The notes below the pieces were generated by a model. That model saw nothing but the letters and a program-made list of their open reading frames with translations, had not been told where the DNA came from and made no database searches. From Triticum aestivum (lineage: Eukaryota > Streptophyta > Magnoliopsida > Poales > Poaceae): a DNA stretch of 64,000 nucleotides. This document shows positions 35,462 to 45,588 of the stretch, piece by piece (within the stretch, counting starts at the first letter, position 1; every line of letters begins with the position of its first letter). The DNA lies in NCBI RefSeq assembly GCF_018294505.1, contig NC_057803.1, forward strand, positions 690,148,831 through 690,212,830, given 5' to 3'. A program made the position numbers and the translations under genes.

Positions 35462-38400
35462 GCACTTGAGTCAATAATCTAGATTACACAGTAATGATTC
35501 TAACACCCATGGAGTCTTGGTGCTGGTCATGTTTTGCTCGTGGAAGAGGCTTAGTCCATGGGTCTGCAACATTCAGATCCGTATGTATCTTGCAAATCTC
35601 TATGTCTCCCACCTGGACTTGGTCCTGGATGGAATTGAAGCGTCTCTTGATGTGCTTGGTCCTCTTGTGCAATCTGGATTCCTTTGCCAAGGCAATTGCA
35701 CCAGTATTGTCACAGAAGATCTTCATTGGTCCCAATGCACTAGGTATGACACCTAGATAGGAAATGAACTCCTTCATCCAGACTCCTTCATTTGCTGCTT
35801 CCGAAGCAGTTATGTACTCCACTTCACATGTAGATCCCGCTATGACGCTTTGTTTAGAACTGCACCAGCTTACAGCTCCACCGTTCAATATAAACATGTA
35901 TCCGGTTTGCGATTTATAATCGTCCGGATCAGTGTCAAAGCTTCCATCGACGTAACCATTTACGACTAGCTCTTTTTCACCTCCATAAACGAGAAACATA
36001 TCCTTAGTCCTTTTCAGGTATTCCAGGATGTTCTTGACCGCTGTCCAGTGATCCACTCCTGGATTACTTTCGTACCTCCCTGCCAAACTTATTGCTAAGC
36101 ATACGTCAGGTTTGGTACACAGCATTGCATACATGATATAGCCTATGGCTGAAGCATAGGGAACATCTTTCATTTTCTCTCTATCTTCCACTGTGGTCGG
36201 GCATTGAGTTTGACCCAACTTCACACCTTGTAATACAGGCAAGAATCCCTTCTTTTCCTGATCCATTTTGAACTTTTTCAAAACTTTATCAAGGTATGTG
36301 CTTTGTGAAAGTCCAATTAAGCGTCTTGATCTATCTCTATAGATCTTGATGCCTAATATGTAAGTAGCTTCACCGAGGTCTTTCATTGAAAAACTTTTAT
36401 TCAAGTATCCCTTTATGCTATCCAGAAATTCTATATCATTTCCAATTAACAATATGTCGTCTACATATAATATTAGAAATGCTACAGAGCTCCCACTCAC
36501 TTTCTTGTAAATACTTGCTTCTCCAAAAGTCTGTATAAAACCATATGCTTTGATTACACTATCAAAGTGCTTATTCCAACTCAGAGAGGCTTGCACCCGT
36601 CCATAAATGGATCACTGGAGCTTGCACACTTTGTTAGCATCTTTGGGATTGACAAAACCTTCTGGTTGCATCATATACAACTCTTCTTCCAGAAATCCAT
36701 TCAGGAATGCAGTTTTGACATCCATTTGCCATATTTCATAATCATAAAATGCGGCAATCGCTAACATGATTCGGACAGACTTAAGCATCGCTACGGGTGA
36801 GAAAGTCTCATTGTAGTCAACTCCTTGAACATGTCGAAAACCTTTTGCAACAAGTCAAGCTTTGTAGACAGTTTCATTACCATCAGCGTCAGTCTTCTTC
36901 TTAAAAATCCATTTATTCTCGATGGATTGCCGATCATCGGGCAAGTCAACCAAAGTCCATACTTTGTTCTCATACATGGATCCCATCTCAGATTTCATGG
37001 CCTCAAGCCATTTTGCGGAATCTGGGCTCATCATCGCTTCCTCATAGTTCATAGGTTCGTCATGGTCAAGTAACATGACTTCCAGAATAGGATTACCATA
37101 CCACTCTGGTCCGGATCGTACTCTCGTTGACCTACAAGGTTCGGTAGTAACTTGATCTGAAGTTTCATGATCAATATCATTAGCTTCCTCACTGATTGGT
37201 GTAGTTGTCACAGGAACGGTTTCTTGTGATGAACTACTTTCCAACAAGGGAGTAGGTACATTTACCTCATCAAGTTCTACTTTCCTCCCACTCACTTCTT
37301 TCGAGAGAAACTCCTTCTCTAGAAAGGATCCGAATTTAGCAACAAAAATCATGCCCTCAAATCTGTGATAGAAGGTGTACCCAATAGTTTCTTTTGGGTA
37401 TCCTATGAAGACACATTTCTCCGATTTGGGTTCGAGCTCATCTGGTTGAAGTTTCTTCACAAAAGCATCGCAGCCCCAAACTTTAAGAAATGACAACTTT
37501 GGTTTCTTGCCAAATCACAGTTCATAAGGTGTCGTCTCAACGGATTCTGATGGTGCCTTATTTAACGTGAATGCGGCCGTCTCTAAAGCATAACCCCAAA
37601 ACGATAGCGGTAAATCATTAAGAGACATCATAGATCGCACCATATCTAGTAAAGTACGATTACGACATTCGGACACACCATTTCGTTGTGGTGTTCCGGG
37701 TGGCGTGAGTTGTGAAACTATTCCGCATTGTTTCAAATGTAAACCAAACTCGTAACTCAAATATTCTCCTCCACGATCAAATCTTAGAAATTTTATTTTC
37801 TTGTTATGATGATTTTCCACTTCACTCTGAAATTCTTTGAACTTTTCAAATGTTTCAGACTTGTGTTTCATCAAGTAGATATACCCATATCTGCTCAAAT
37901 CATCTGTGAAGGTGAGAAAATAACGATACCCGCCGCGAGCCTGAATATTCATTGGACCACACACATCGGTATGTATGATTTCCAATAAACCAGTTGCTCG
38001 CTCCATAGTTTCGGAGAACGGCGTTTTAGTCATCTTGCCCATGAGGCACGGTTCGCAAGTACCAAGTGATTCATAATCAAGTGATTCCAGAAGTCCATCA
38101 GTATGGAGTTTCTTCATGCGCTTTATACCAATATGACCCAAACGGCAGTGCCACAAATAAGTTGCACTATCACTATCAACCCTGCATCTTTTGGCTTCAA
38201 CATTATGAATATGTGTATCACCACTATCGAGATTTAAAAATAGACCACTCTTCAAGGGTGCATGACCATAAAAGATATTACTCATATAAATAGAACAACC
38301 ATTATTCTCTGATTTAAATGAATAACCGTCTCGCATCAAACAAGATGCAGATATAATGTTCATGCTCAACGCTGGCACCAAATAACAACTATTCAGGTCT

Positions 38401-38833
38401 AAAACTAATCCCGAAGGTAGATGTAGAGGTAGCGTGCCGACCGCGATCACATCGACTTTGGAACCATTTCGCACGAGCATCGTCACCTCGTCCTTAGCCA
38501 ATCTTCACTTAATCTGTAGTCCCTGTTTCGAGTTGCAAATATTAGCAACAGAACCAGTATCAAATACCCAGGTGCTACTGCGAGCATTAGTAAGGTACAC
38601 ATCAATAACATGTATATCACATATACCTTTGTTCACCTTGCCATCCTTCTTATCCGCCAAATACTTGGGGCAGTTCCGCTTCCAGTGACCAGTTTGCTTG
38701 CAGTAGAAGCAATCAGTTTCAGGCTTAGGTCCAGATTTGGGTTTCTTCTCTTGAGCAGCAACTTGTTTGCTGTTCTTCTTGAAGTTCCCCTTCTTATTCC
38801 CTTTACCCTTTTTCTTGAAACTAGTGGTCTTAT

Positions 38834-40651
38834 TGAAGGAAATATGCCCTAGAGGCAATAATAAAGTTATTATTTATTTCCTTATATCATGATAAGTGTT
38901 TATTATTCATGCTAGAATTGTATTAACCGGAAACATAATACATGTGTGAATACATAGACAAACATAGTGTCACTAGTATGCCTCTACTTGACTAGCTCAT
39001 TTATCAAAGATGGTTATGTTTCCTAGCCATGGACAAAAGAGTTGTCATTTGATTAACGAGATCACATCATTAGGAGAATGATGTGATTGACTTGACCAAT
39101 TCCGTTAGCTTAGCACTTGATCGTTTAGTATGTTGCTATTGCTTTCTCATGACTTATACATGTTCCTATGGCTATGAGATTATGCAACTCCCTTTTACCG
39201 GAGGAACACTTTGTGTGCTACCAATCGTCACAATGTAACTGGGTGATTATAAAGGAGCTCTACAGGTGTCTCCGAAGGTACATGTTGGGTTGGCGTATTT
39301 CGAGATTAGGATTTGTCACTCCGATTGTTGGAGAGGTATCTCTGGGCCCACTCGGTAATGCACTATCACTATAAGCCTTGCAAGCATTGCAACTAATTAG
39401 TTAGTTCCGGGATGATGTATTACAGAACGAGTAAAGAGACTTGCCGGTAACGATATTGAACTAGGTACTGAGATACCGATGATCGAATCTCGGGCAAGTA
39501 ACATACAGATGACAAAGGGAACAACGTATGCTGTTATGCGGTTTGACCGATAAAGATCTTCGTAGAATATGTGGGAGCCAATATGAGAATCCAGGTTCCT
39601 CTATTAGTTATTGACCGGAAAGTGTTTCGGTCATGTCTACATTGTTCTCGAACCCGTAGGGTCCGCACGCTTAAGGTTTCGATGATAGTTATATTATGAG
39701 TTTATATGTTTTGATGTACCTAAGGAGTTCGGAGTCCCGGATGAGATCGGGGACATGACGAGGAGTCTCGAAATGGTCGAGACGTAAAGATCAATATATT
39801 GGACGACTATATACAGACTTCGGAAAGGTTCCGAGTGATTCGGGTATTTATCGGAGTACCGGAGAGTTACGGGAATTCGCCGGGGAGAAGTATTGGGCCT
39901 TATTGGGCCATACGGGAAAGGGAGAGGGGCTGCTTAGGGCAGGCCGTGCGCCCCCCAAAGCCTAGTCCGAAATGGACTAGGGGGAGGGGCTGCGCCCCCT
40001 CCTTCCTTCCCTTCTTTCTTCCCTTTCCTTGACTCCTACTCCTACTACATGGAAGGGGGGGAATCCTACTCCCAGTGGGAGTAGGACTCCCCAGGGTGCT
40101 CCATAGTTGAGGGCCGGCCCTCCCCCTCCTCTCCTCCTTTATATACGGAGGAGGGAGTAGGACTCCCCAGGGCGCTCCATAGTTGAGGGCCGGCCCTCCC
40201 CCTCCTCTCCTCCTTTATATACGAAGGAGGGGGGCACCCCATAGACACAACAATTGATCTCTTGATCTCTTAGTCGTGTGCGGTGCCCCCCTCCACCATA
40301 GTCCTCATCGATAATATTGTAGCAGTGCTTAGGCGAAGCCCTGCGACGGTAGAACATCAAGATCGTCACCACGCCGTCGTGCTGACGGAACTCTCCCTCG
40401 ACACTCGATTGGATCGGAGTTCGAGGGACGTCATCGAGCTGAACGTGTGCTAGAACTCGGAGGTGTCGTAGTTTCGGTGCTTGATCGGTCGGGCAGTGAA
40501 GACGTACGACTACATCAACCGCGTTGTTCTAACGCTTCCGCTTTCGGTCTACGAGGGTACGTAGACAAAACTCTCCCCTCTCGTTGCTATGCATCACCAT
40601 GATCTTGCATGTGCATAGGATTTTTTTTTGAAATTACTACGTTCCCCAACA
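38834..40651 (+). mobile_element. Angela-related solo LTR inserted in Angela gag, opposite strand
   Basis: Begins TGAAGGAAATATGCCCTAGA, ends GTTCCCCAACA, and is flanked by the perfect target duplication CTTAT (38829-38833 and 40652-40656). It is 1,818 bp with no interior. Orientation is opposite to the host element. It separates the gag domain from the zinc knuckle. It contains the family hairpin (40064-40086) and a 76-bp tandem duplication of the TATA region. Confidence 0.95.
40077..40228 (+). repeat. 76-bp tandem duplication of the core promoter in the solo LTR
   Basis: Two adjacent copies (40077-40152 and 40153-40228), almost identical, each beginning GGGAGTAGGACTCCCCAG and containing TTTATATAC (40138-40146 and 40214-40222). 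The duplication starts in the right arm of the hairpin at 40064-40086. The two Angela LTRs nearby have a single copy. Confidence 0.85.
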
Positions 40652-41290
40652 CTTATTGACCATCAACACTTGATGCTCCTTCTTGATTTCTACCTCTGAA
40701 GCTTTTAGCATTGCGAAGAGCTCGGGAATAGTCTTGTTCATCCCTTGTATATTATAGTTCATCACAAAGCTCTTGTAGCTTGGTGGTTGTGATTGGAGAA
40801 TTATGTCAATGACGCAATCATCCGGAAGATTAACTCCCAGTTGAATCAAGTGATTGTTATACCCAGACATTCTGAGTATATGCTCACTGACAGAACTATT
40901 CTCCTCCATCAGGCAGCTGTAGAATTTATTGGAGACTTCATATATCTCAATCCGGGCATTTGCTTGAAATATTAACTTCAACTCCTGAAACATCTCATAT
41001 GCTCCATGACGTTCAAAATGTCGTTGAAGTCCCGGTTCTAAGCCATAAAGCATGGCACACTGAACTATCAAGTAGTCATCAGCTTTACTCTGCCAAACAT
41101 TCACAATGTCTGCAGTTGCATCTGCAGCGGGCCTGGCACCCAGCGGTGCTTCCAGGACGTAGTTCTTCTGTACAGCAATGACGATAATCCTCAAGTTACG
41201 GACCCAGTCTGTGTAATTGCTACCATCATCTTTCAACTTAGCTTTATCAAGGAACGCATTAAAATTCAACGGAACAATAGTACAAGCCAT

Positions 41291-42508
41291 CTATCTACAA
41301 CAAACATAAACATGCAAAATACTATCAGGTACTAAGTTCATGATAAATTTCAGATCAATTAATCATATTACTAAAGAACTCCCACTTAGACATGCATCTC
41401 TCTAGTCATCTAAGTGATCACGTGATCCAAATCAACTAAACCATGTCCGATCATCACATGAGATGGAGTAGTTTTCAATGGTGAACATCGCTATGTTGAT
41501 CATATCTACTACATGATTCACGTTCAAACTTTCGGTCTCCGTGTTCCGAGGCCATATCTGTATATGCTAGGCTCGTCAAGTTTAACCTGAGTATTCCGCG
41601 TGTGCAACTGTTTTGCACCCGTTGTATTTGAACGTAGAGCCTATCACACCCGATCATCACGTGGTGTCTCAGCACGAAGAACTTTCGCAACGGTGCATAC
41701 TCAGGGAGAACGCTTCTTGATAATTAGTGAGAGATCATCTTAAAATGCTACCGTCAATCAAAGCAAGATAAGATGCATAAAGGATAAACATCACATGCAA
41801 TCAATATAAGTGATATGATATGGCCATCATCATCTTGTGCTTGTGATCTCCATCTCCGAAGCACCGTCGTGATCACCATCGTCACCGGCGTGACACCTTG
41901 ATCTCCATTGTAGCATCGTTCTTGTTTCGCCATCTATTGCTTCTACGACTATCGCTACCGCTTAGTGATAAAGTAAAGCAATTACAGGGCACTTGCATTT
42001 CATACAATAAAGCGACAACCATATGGCTCCTGCTAGTTGCAGATAACTCGGTTACAAAACATGATCATCTCATACAATAAAATATAGCATCACATCTTGA
42101 CCATATCACATCATAACATGCCCTGCAAAAACAAGTTAGACGTCCTCTACTTTGTTGTTGCAAATTTTACGTGGCTGCTACGGGCTGAGCAAGAACCGTT
42201 CTTACCTACGCATCAAAACCACAACGATAGTTCGTCAAGTTAGTGTTGTTTTAACCTTCGCAAGGACCGGGCGTAGACACACCCGGTTCAACTAAAGTTG
42301 GAGAAACTGACACCCGCCAGCCACCTGTGTGCAAAGCACGTCGGTAGAACCAGTCTCGCGTAAGCGTACGTGTAATGTCGGTCCGGGCCACTTCATCCAA
42401 CAATACCGCCGAACCAAAGTATGACATGTTGGTAAGCAGTATGACTTGTATCGCCCACAACTCACTTGTGTTCTACTCGTGCATATAACATCTATGCATA
42501 AAACCTAA
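41291..42508 (-). other. Angela 5' untranslated leader
   Basis: About 1.2 kb between PBS and gag start, with no open frame that looks coding. This long leader is typical for the BARE1/Angela group and would carry packaging and translation signals; none can be pinpointed here. Confidence 0.6.
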
Positions 42509-42520
42509 GCTCAGATGCCA
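42509..42520 (-). promoter_or_regulatory. Angela primer binding site
   Basis: TGGCATCTGAGC on the minus strand one base after the 5' LTR, two changes from TGGTATCAGAGC, the site for initiator methionine tRNA. Confidence 0.7.
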
Positions 42521-42521
42521 T

Positions 42522-44262
42522 TGTTGGGGAACGTTGTAATTTCAAAAAATTCCTACGCACATGCAAGATCATGGTGATGCATAGCAACGAGAGGGGAGAG
42601 TGTGTCCACGTACCCTCGTAGACCGAAAGCGGAAGCATTAGAACAACGCGGTTGATGTAGTCGTACATCTTCACGGCCCGACCGATCAAGCACCGAATCT
42701 ACGGCACCTCCAAGTTCTAGCACACGTTCAGCTCGATGACGTCCCTCGAACTCCGATCCAGCCAAGTGTCGAGGGAGAGTTCCGTCAGCACGACAGCATG
42801 GTGACGATCTTGATGTTCTACCGTCGCAGGGCTTCGCCTAAGCACCGCTACAATATTATCGAGGAGGACTATGGTGGAGGGGGGCACCGCACACGGCTAA
42901 GAGATCAATGATCAATTGTTGTGTCTAGAGGTGCCCCCTGCCCCCGTATATGAAGGAGCAAGGGGGAGGGGGCGGCCGGCCAGGAGGGGGCACGCCAAGG
43001 GAAGTCCTACTCCCACCGGGAGTAGGACTCCCTCCTTTCCTTGTCCAAGTAGAAGAGGGGGAAGGAAGGGAGAGGGGGGAGGAAGGAAAGGGGGGGGTGC
43101 CGCCCCCTCCTCCTTGTCCAATTCGGACTAGAGGGGAGGGGGGCGCGCGGCCTACCCTGGCCGCCCCTCCTGTTCTCCACTTTGGGCCCAAGTGGCCCAT
43201 TAACCCCACGGGGGGTTCCGGTAACCCCCCGGTTCTCCGTTATATATCCGATAACCTCCGAAACTCATTCTGGTGTCCGAATATAATCGTCCAATATACC
43301 ATTCTTCATGTCTCGACCATTTCGAGACACCTCGTCATGTCCGTGATCACATACGGAACTCTGAACAATCTTCGGTACATCAAAACTCATAAACTCATAA
43401 TATAACTGTCATCGAAACCTTAAGCGTGCGGACCCTAAGGGTTCGAGAACAATGTAGACATGACTGAGAACTGTTTCCGGTCAATAACCACTAGTGGAAC
43501 CTGGATGCTCATATTGGCTCCTACATATTTTACGAAGATCTTTATCGGTCAAACCGCATAACAACATATGTTGTTCCCTTTGTCATCGGTATGTTACTTG
43601 CCCGAGATTTGATCGTCGGTATCTCAATACCTTGTTCAATCTTGTTACTGGCAAGTCTCTTTACTCGTTACGTAATGCATCATTCCGTAACTAACTTATT
43701 AGCTACATTGCTTGCAAGGCTTATAGTGATGTGCATTACCGAGAGGGCCCCAGAGATACCTCTCCGACAATCGGAGTGACAAATCCTAATCTCGAAATAC
43801 GCCAACCCAACATGTACCTTCGGAGAAACCTATAGAGCTCCTTTATAATCACCCAGATACGTTGTGAGGTTTGGTAGCACACAAAGTGTTCCTCCGATAA
43901 ACGGGAGTTGCATAATCTCATAGTTGTAGGAACATGTATAAGTCATGAAGAAAGCAATAGCAATATACTAAACAATCAAGTGCTAAGCTAACGGAATGGG
44001 TCAAGTCAATCACATCATTCACTCAATGATGTGATCCCGTTAATCAAATGACAACTCTTTTGTCCATGGCTAGGAAACATAACCATCTTTGATAAACGAG
44101 CTAGGCAAGTAGAGGCATACTAGTGACACTCAGTTTGTCTATGTATTCACACATGTATCATGTTTGCGGCTAATACAATTCTAGCATGAATAATAAACAT
44201 TTATCATGATATGAGGAAATAAATAATAACTTTATTACTGCCTCTAGGGCATATTTCCTTCA
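42522..44262 (-). repeat. Angela 5' LTR
   Basis: 1,741 bp. Hairpin TCCTACTCCC/GGGAGTAGGA at 43005-43027 and a TATA-like run near 42945-42953 (minus strand). It ends at 44262 next to CCTAT. Confidence 0.93.
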
Positions 44263-45588
44263 CCTATGTTATAACTATTGCATGAGGAATCGCATGTGAC
44301 ATAATTATCCATCACTGACCCAATGCCTACGAGCTTTTCAAATATTGATCTTCGCTTAGTTACTTTACCGTTGCCACTGTTACGATTACTACAAAACTGC
44401 TACTGTTACTTTTGCCACTGTTACCGTTACTTCCATATTACTTTGCTACTAAATACTTTGCTGTAGATATTAAGTTTTCTAGGTGTGGTTGAATTGACAA
44501 CTCAACTTCTAATACTTGGGAATATTCTTTGGCTCCCCTTGTGTCGAATCAATAAATTTGGGTTGAATACTCTACCCTCGAGAACGGTTGCGATCCACTA
44601 TACTTGTGGGTTATAAATAGCCCTGAGGAATTAGAGAGCTCAAATTTCTGACTGTTTGTTGTGCTACGCGCCAGGTGTCCAAAATATCCTACCCACCTAA
44701 CGGTCATATCATTGAAGAGCATTTATGTCTTATCATGCCGGGATGCTCCATAGGCTATAAATAGCCACCCCTAGAACCACTAGTTGGTTGGCTGCTCTGA
44801 GAGAAACCGGCACTTGTCATTGAGAGCATCCCCATCCTCCGAGGACTTTCAGCGAAAATCATCAAGTGAGGAAAACCCAAAACCCAAACACCTACAAACC
44901 AAAGTGATTGAGCATCACTAAAGAGATTGTTCCTATGTGGAGCTGACGCTTGTTACCTTTGAGGACTGTGCATCCTCCAGATGGTTAGGCTTCATGGTCT
45001 AGAGCGTCCAAGAGGAATTGTGGATCGCCAAGTGACCAAATCTGTGAAGGTTTGGAAGTCACCTGAAGACTTACCATGAGTTATTGGGCGAGGTCTGTGT
45101 GACTTTATCTCAAGGATAATATGGTGAGGACTGTGTGTCTGGCACTGTGTGTCCTTAGGTTTAAATACCCAGCCGCTCCAACCAGATGTACAACCGTCAC
45201 AACAGTTGGAATTGGTCTACCAAATCATTGTCGTCACTAAGCTACTGATTCTATCTCCTCAACCCTTTCATTTGTTTATTCATGTGTTGATGAACCTGAT
45301 CATTACTGTTTGGAGACGTTGACTGAAGACTTTCTCAATTTCCTCCATCATAATTCTTCAGTCACTTTGTTTTCAGCCTGCTTATCCTATTTTTCATGTC
45401 TTCTGTACTCTTTGTATGTTTCATTTCATCATGATGACTATGCTATAGCTCTATTATGCTTGTACCTGAGTACTTATTCCACTGCTAGTGTTTTGTTGCT
45501 TAGGAAATTCCTCACTTAGAATTTCCTCAGCGGCGAATTTGTAAAAATCACCTATTTAGCCCCCTCTAGTCGATATAACACACTTTCG

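Larger units (their letters stand above)
35484..41290 (-). pseudogene. gag-pol: Angela gag-pol polyprotein, four TGA stops and a solo LTR insertion
   Basis: One Copia polyprotein. The gag starts MACTIVPLNFNAFLDKAKLK at 41290. After removal of the solo LTR (38834-40651) and one duplication, everything down to the stop at 35484-35486 is in a single frame of 1,327 codons, about the usual BARE1 length. Order: gag; zinc knuckle CFYCKQTGHWKRNC (about 38710-38670); protease FDTGS; integrase with HHCC finger and DD-E core (WHCRLGH, FDRGGEY, QRNGVSE); RT with an intact YVDD at 36456-36467; RNase H with DGSFDTD, SEAANEG and IFCDNTGA. Four in-frame TGA codons break it at 38505-38507, 37515-37517, 36855-36857 and 36612-36614. 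Each sits where related proteins have Arg or Trp, so each can be explained by one C-to-T or G-to-A change. No frameshift seen. Confidence 0.92.
33715..44262 (-). mobile_element. Angela/BARE1/WIS-like Copia element
   Basis: Full minus-strand element flanked by the perfect target duplication CCTAT (33710-33714 and 44263-44267). LTRs run 33715-35450 and 42522-44262; in element orientation they start TGAAGGAAATATGCCCTAGA or close to it and end in CCCCAACA. The PBS and PPT are next to the LTRs and gag-pol lies between. An opposite-strand solo LTR (38834-40651) is inserted in gag. About 21 differences in the first 345 aligned LTR bases, mostly transitions. The LTR start, gag N-terminus and polyprotein length fit the Angela/BARE1 group. 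Confidence 0.93.
32664..44616 (+). mobile_element. Gypsy solo LTR in the 3' LTR of A, split by Angela
   Basis: Begins TGATACGGCTCCATTG at 32664 and ends GTGGGTTATAA at 44616 (most likely TTATCA originally). It is flanked by the perfect target duplication ATAGC (32659-32663 and 44617-44621). Without the Angela insertion it is 1,400 bp with no interior, so it is a solo LTR left by LTR-LTR recombination. A perfect 13-bp inverted repeat CTAGGGGGCCCAC (32880-32892 and 32947-32959) encloses GC-rich DNA upstream of a TATA-like run near 32985. It resembles Fatima/Wham-type LTRs; the name is uncertain. Confidence 0.9.
2519..45588 (+). mobile_element. Element A: Sirevirus-type Copia LTR retrotransposon, heavily nested
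   Basis: Outer element of the nest. Its LTRs (2519-4001 and 32133-45588, the latter interrupted) start with GTAAGTGCATCTAGTGCC apart from base changes. The order LTR, PBS, gag, protease, integrase, RT, RNase H is Copia. Subtracting the three insertions and their target duplications leaves about 14.5 kb, large for Copia and in line with Maximus-type Sireviruses. A long third ORF after pol and a series of purine tracts before the 3' LTR are known Sirevirus traits. Possible target duplication: TTCTC at 2514-2518 against CTCTC at 45589-45593, one mismatch. About 44 differences in the first 510 aligned LTR bases (8.6%) make it the oldest element here. The Maximus name is from memory and unverified. 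Confidence 0.85.
32133..45588 (+). repeat. 3' LTR of element A, split by a nested Gypsy solo LTR
   Basis: Left part 32133-32658 plus duplication copy 32659-32663; the right part resumes at 44622 and ends near 45588 in CACTTTCG, where the 5' copy has CACTTTTCA. Right-hand landmarks matching the 5' LTR include the TATA box at 44756-44763 and the end sequence CGATATAACACAC. Own length is about 1.5 kb. Confidence 0.85.
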
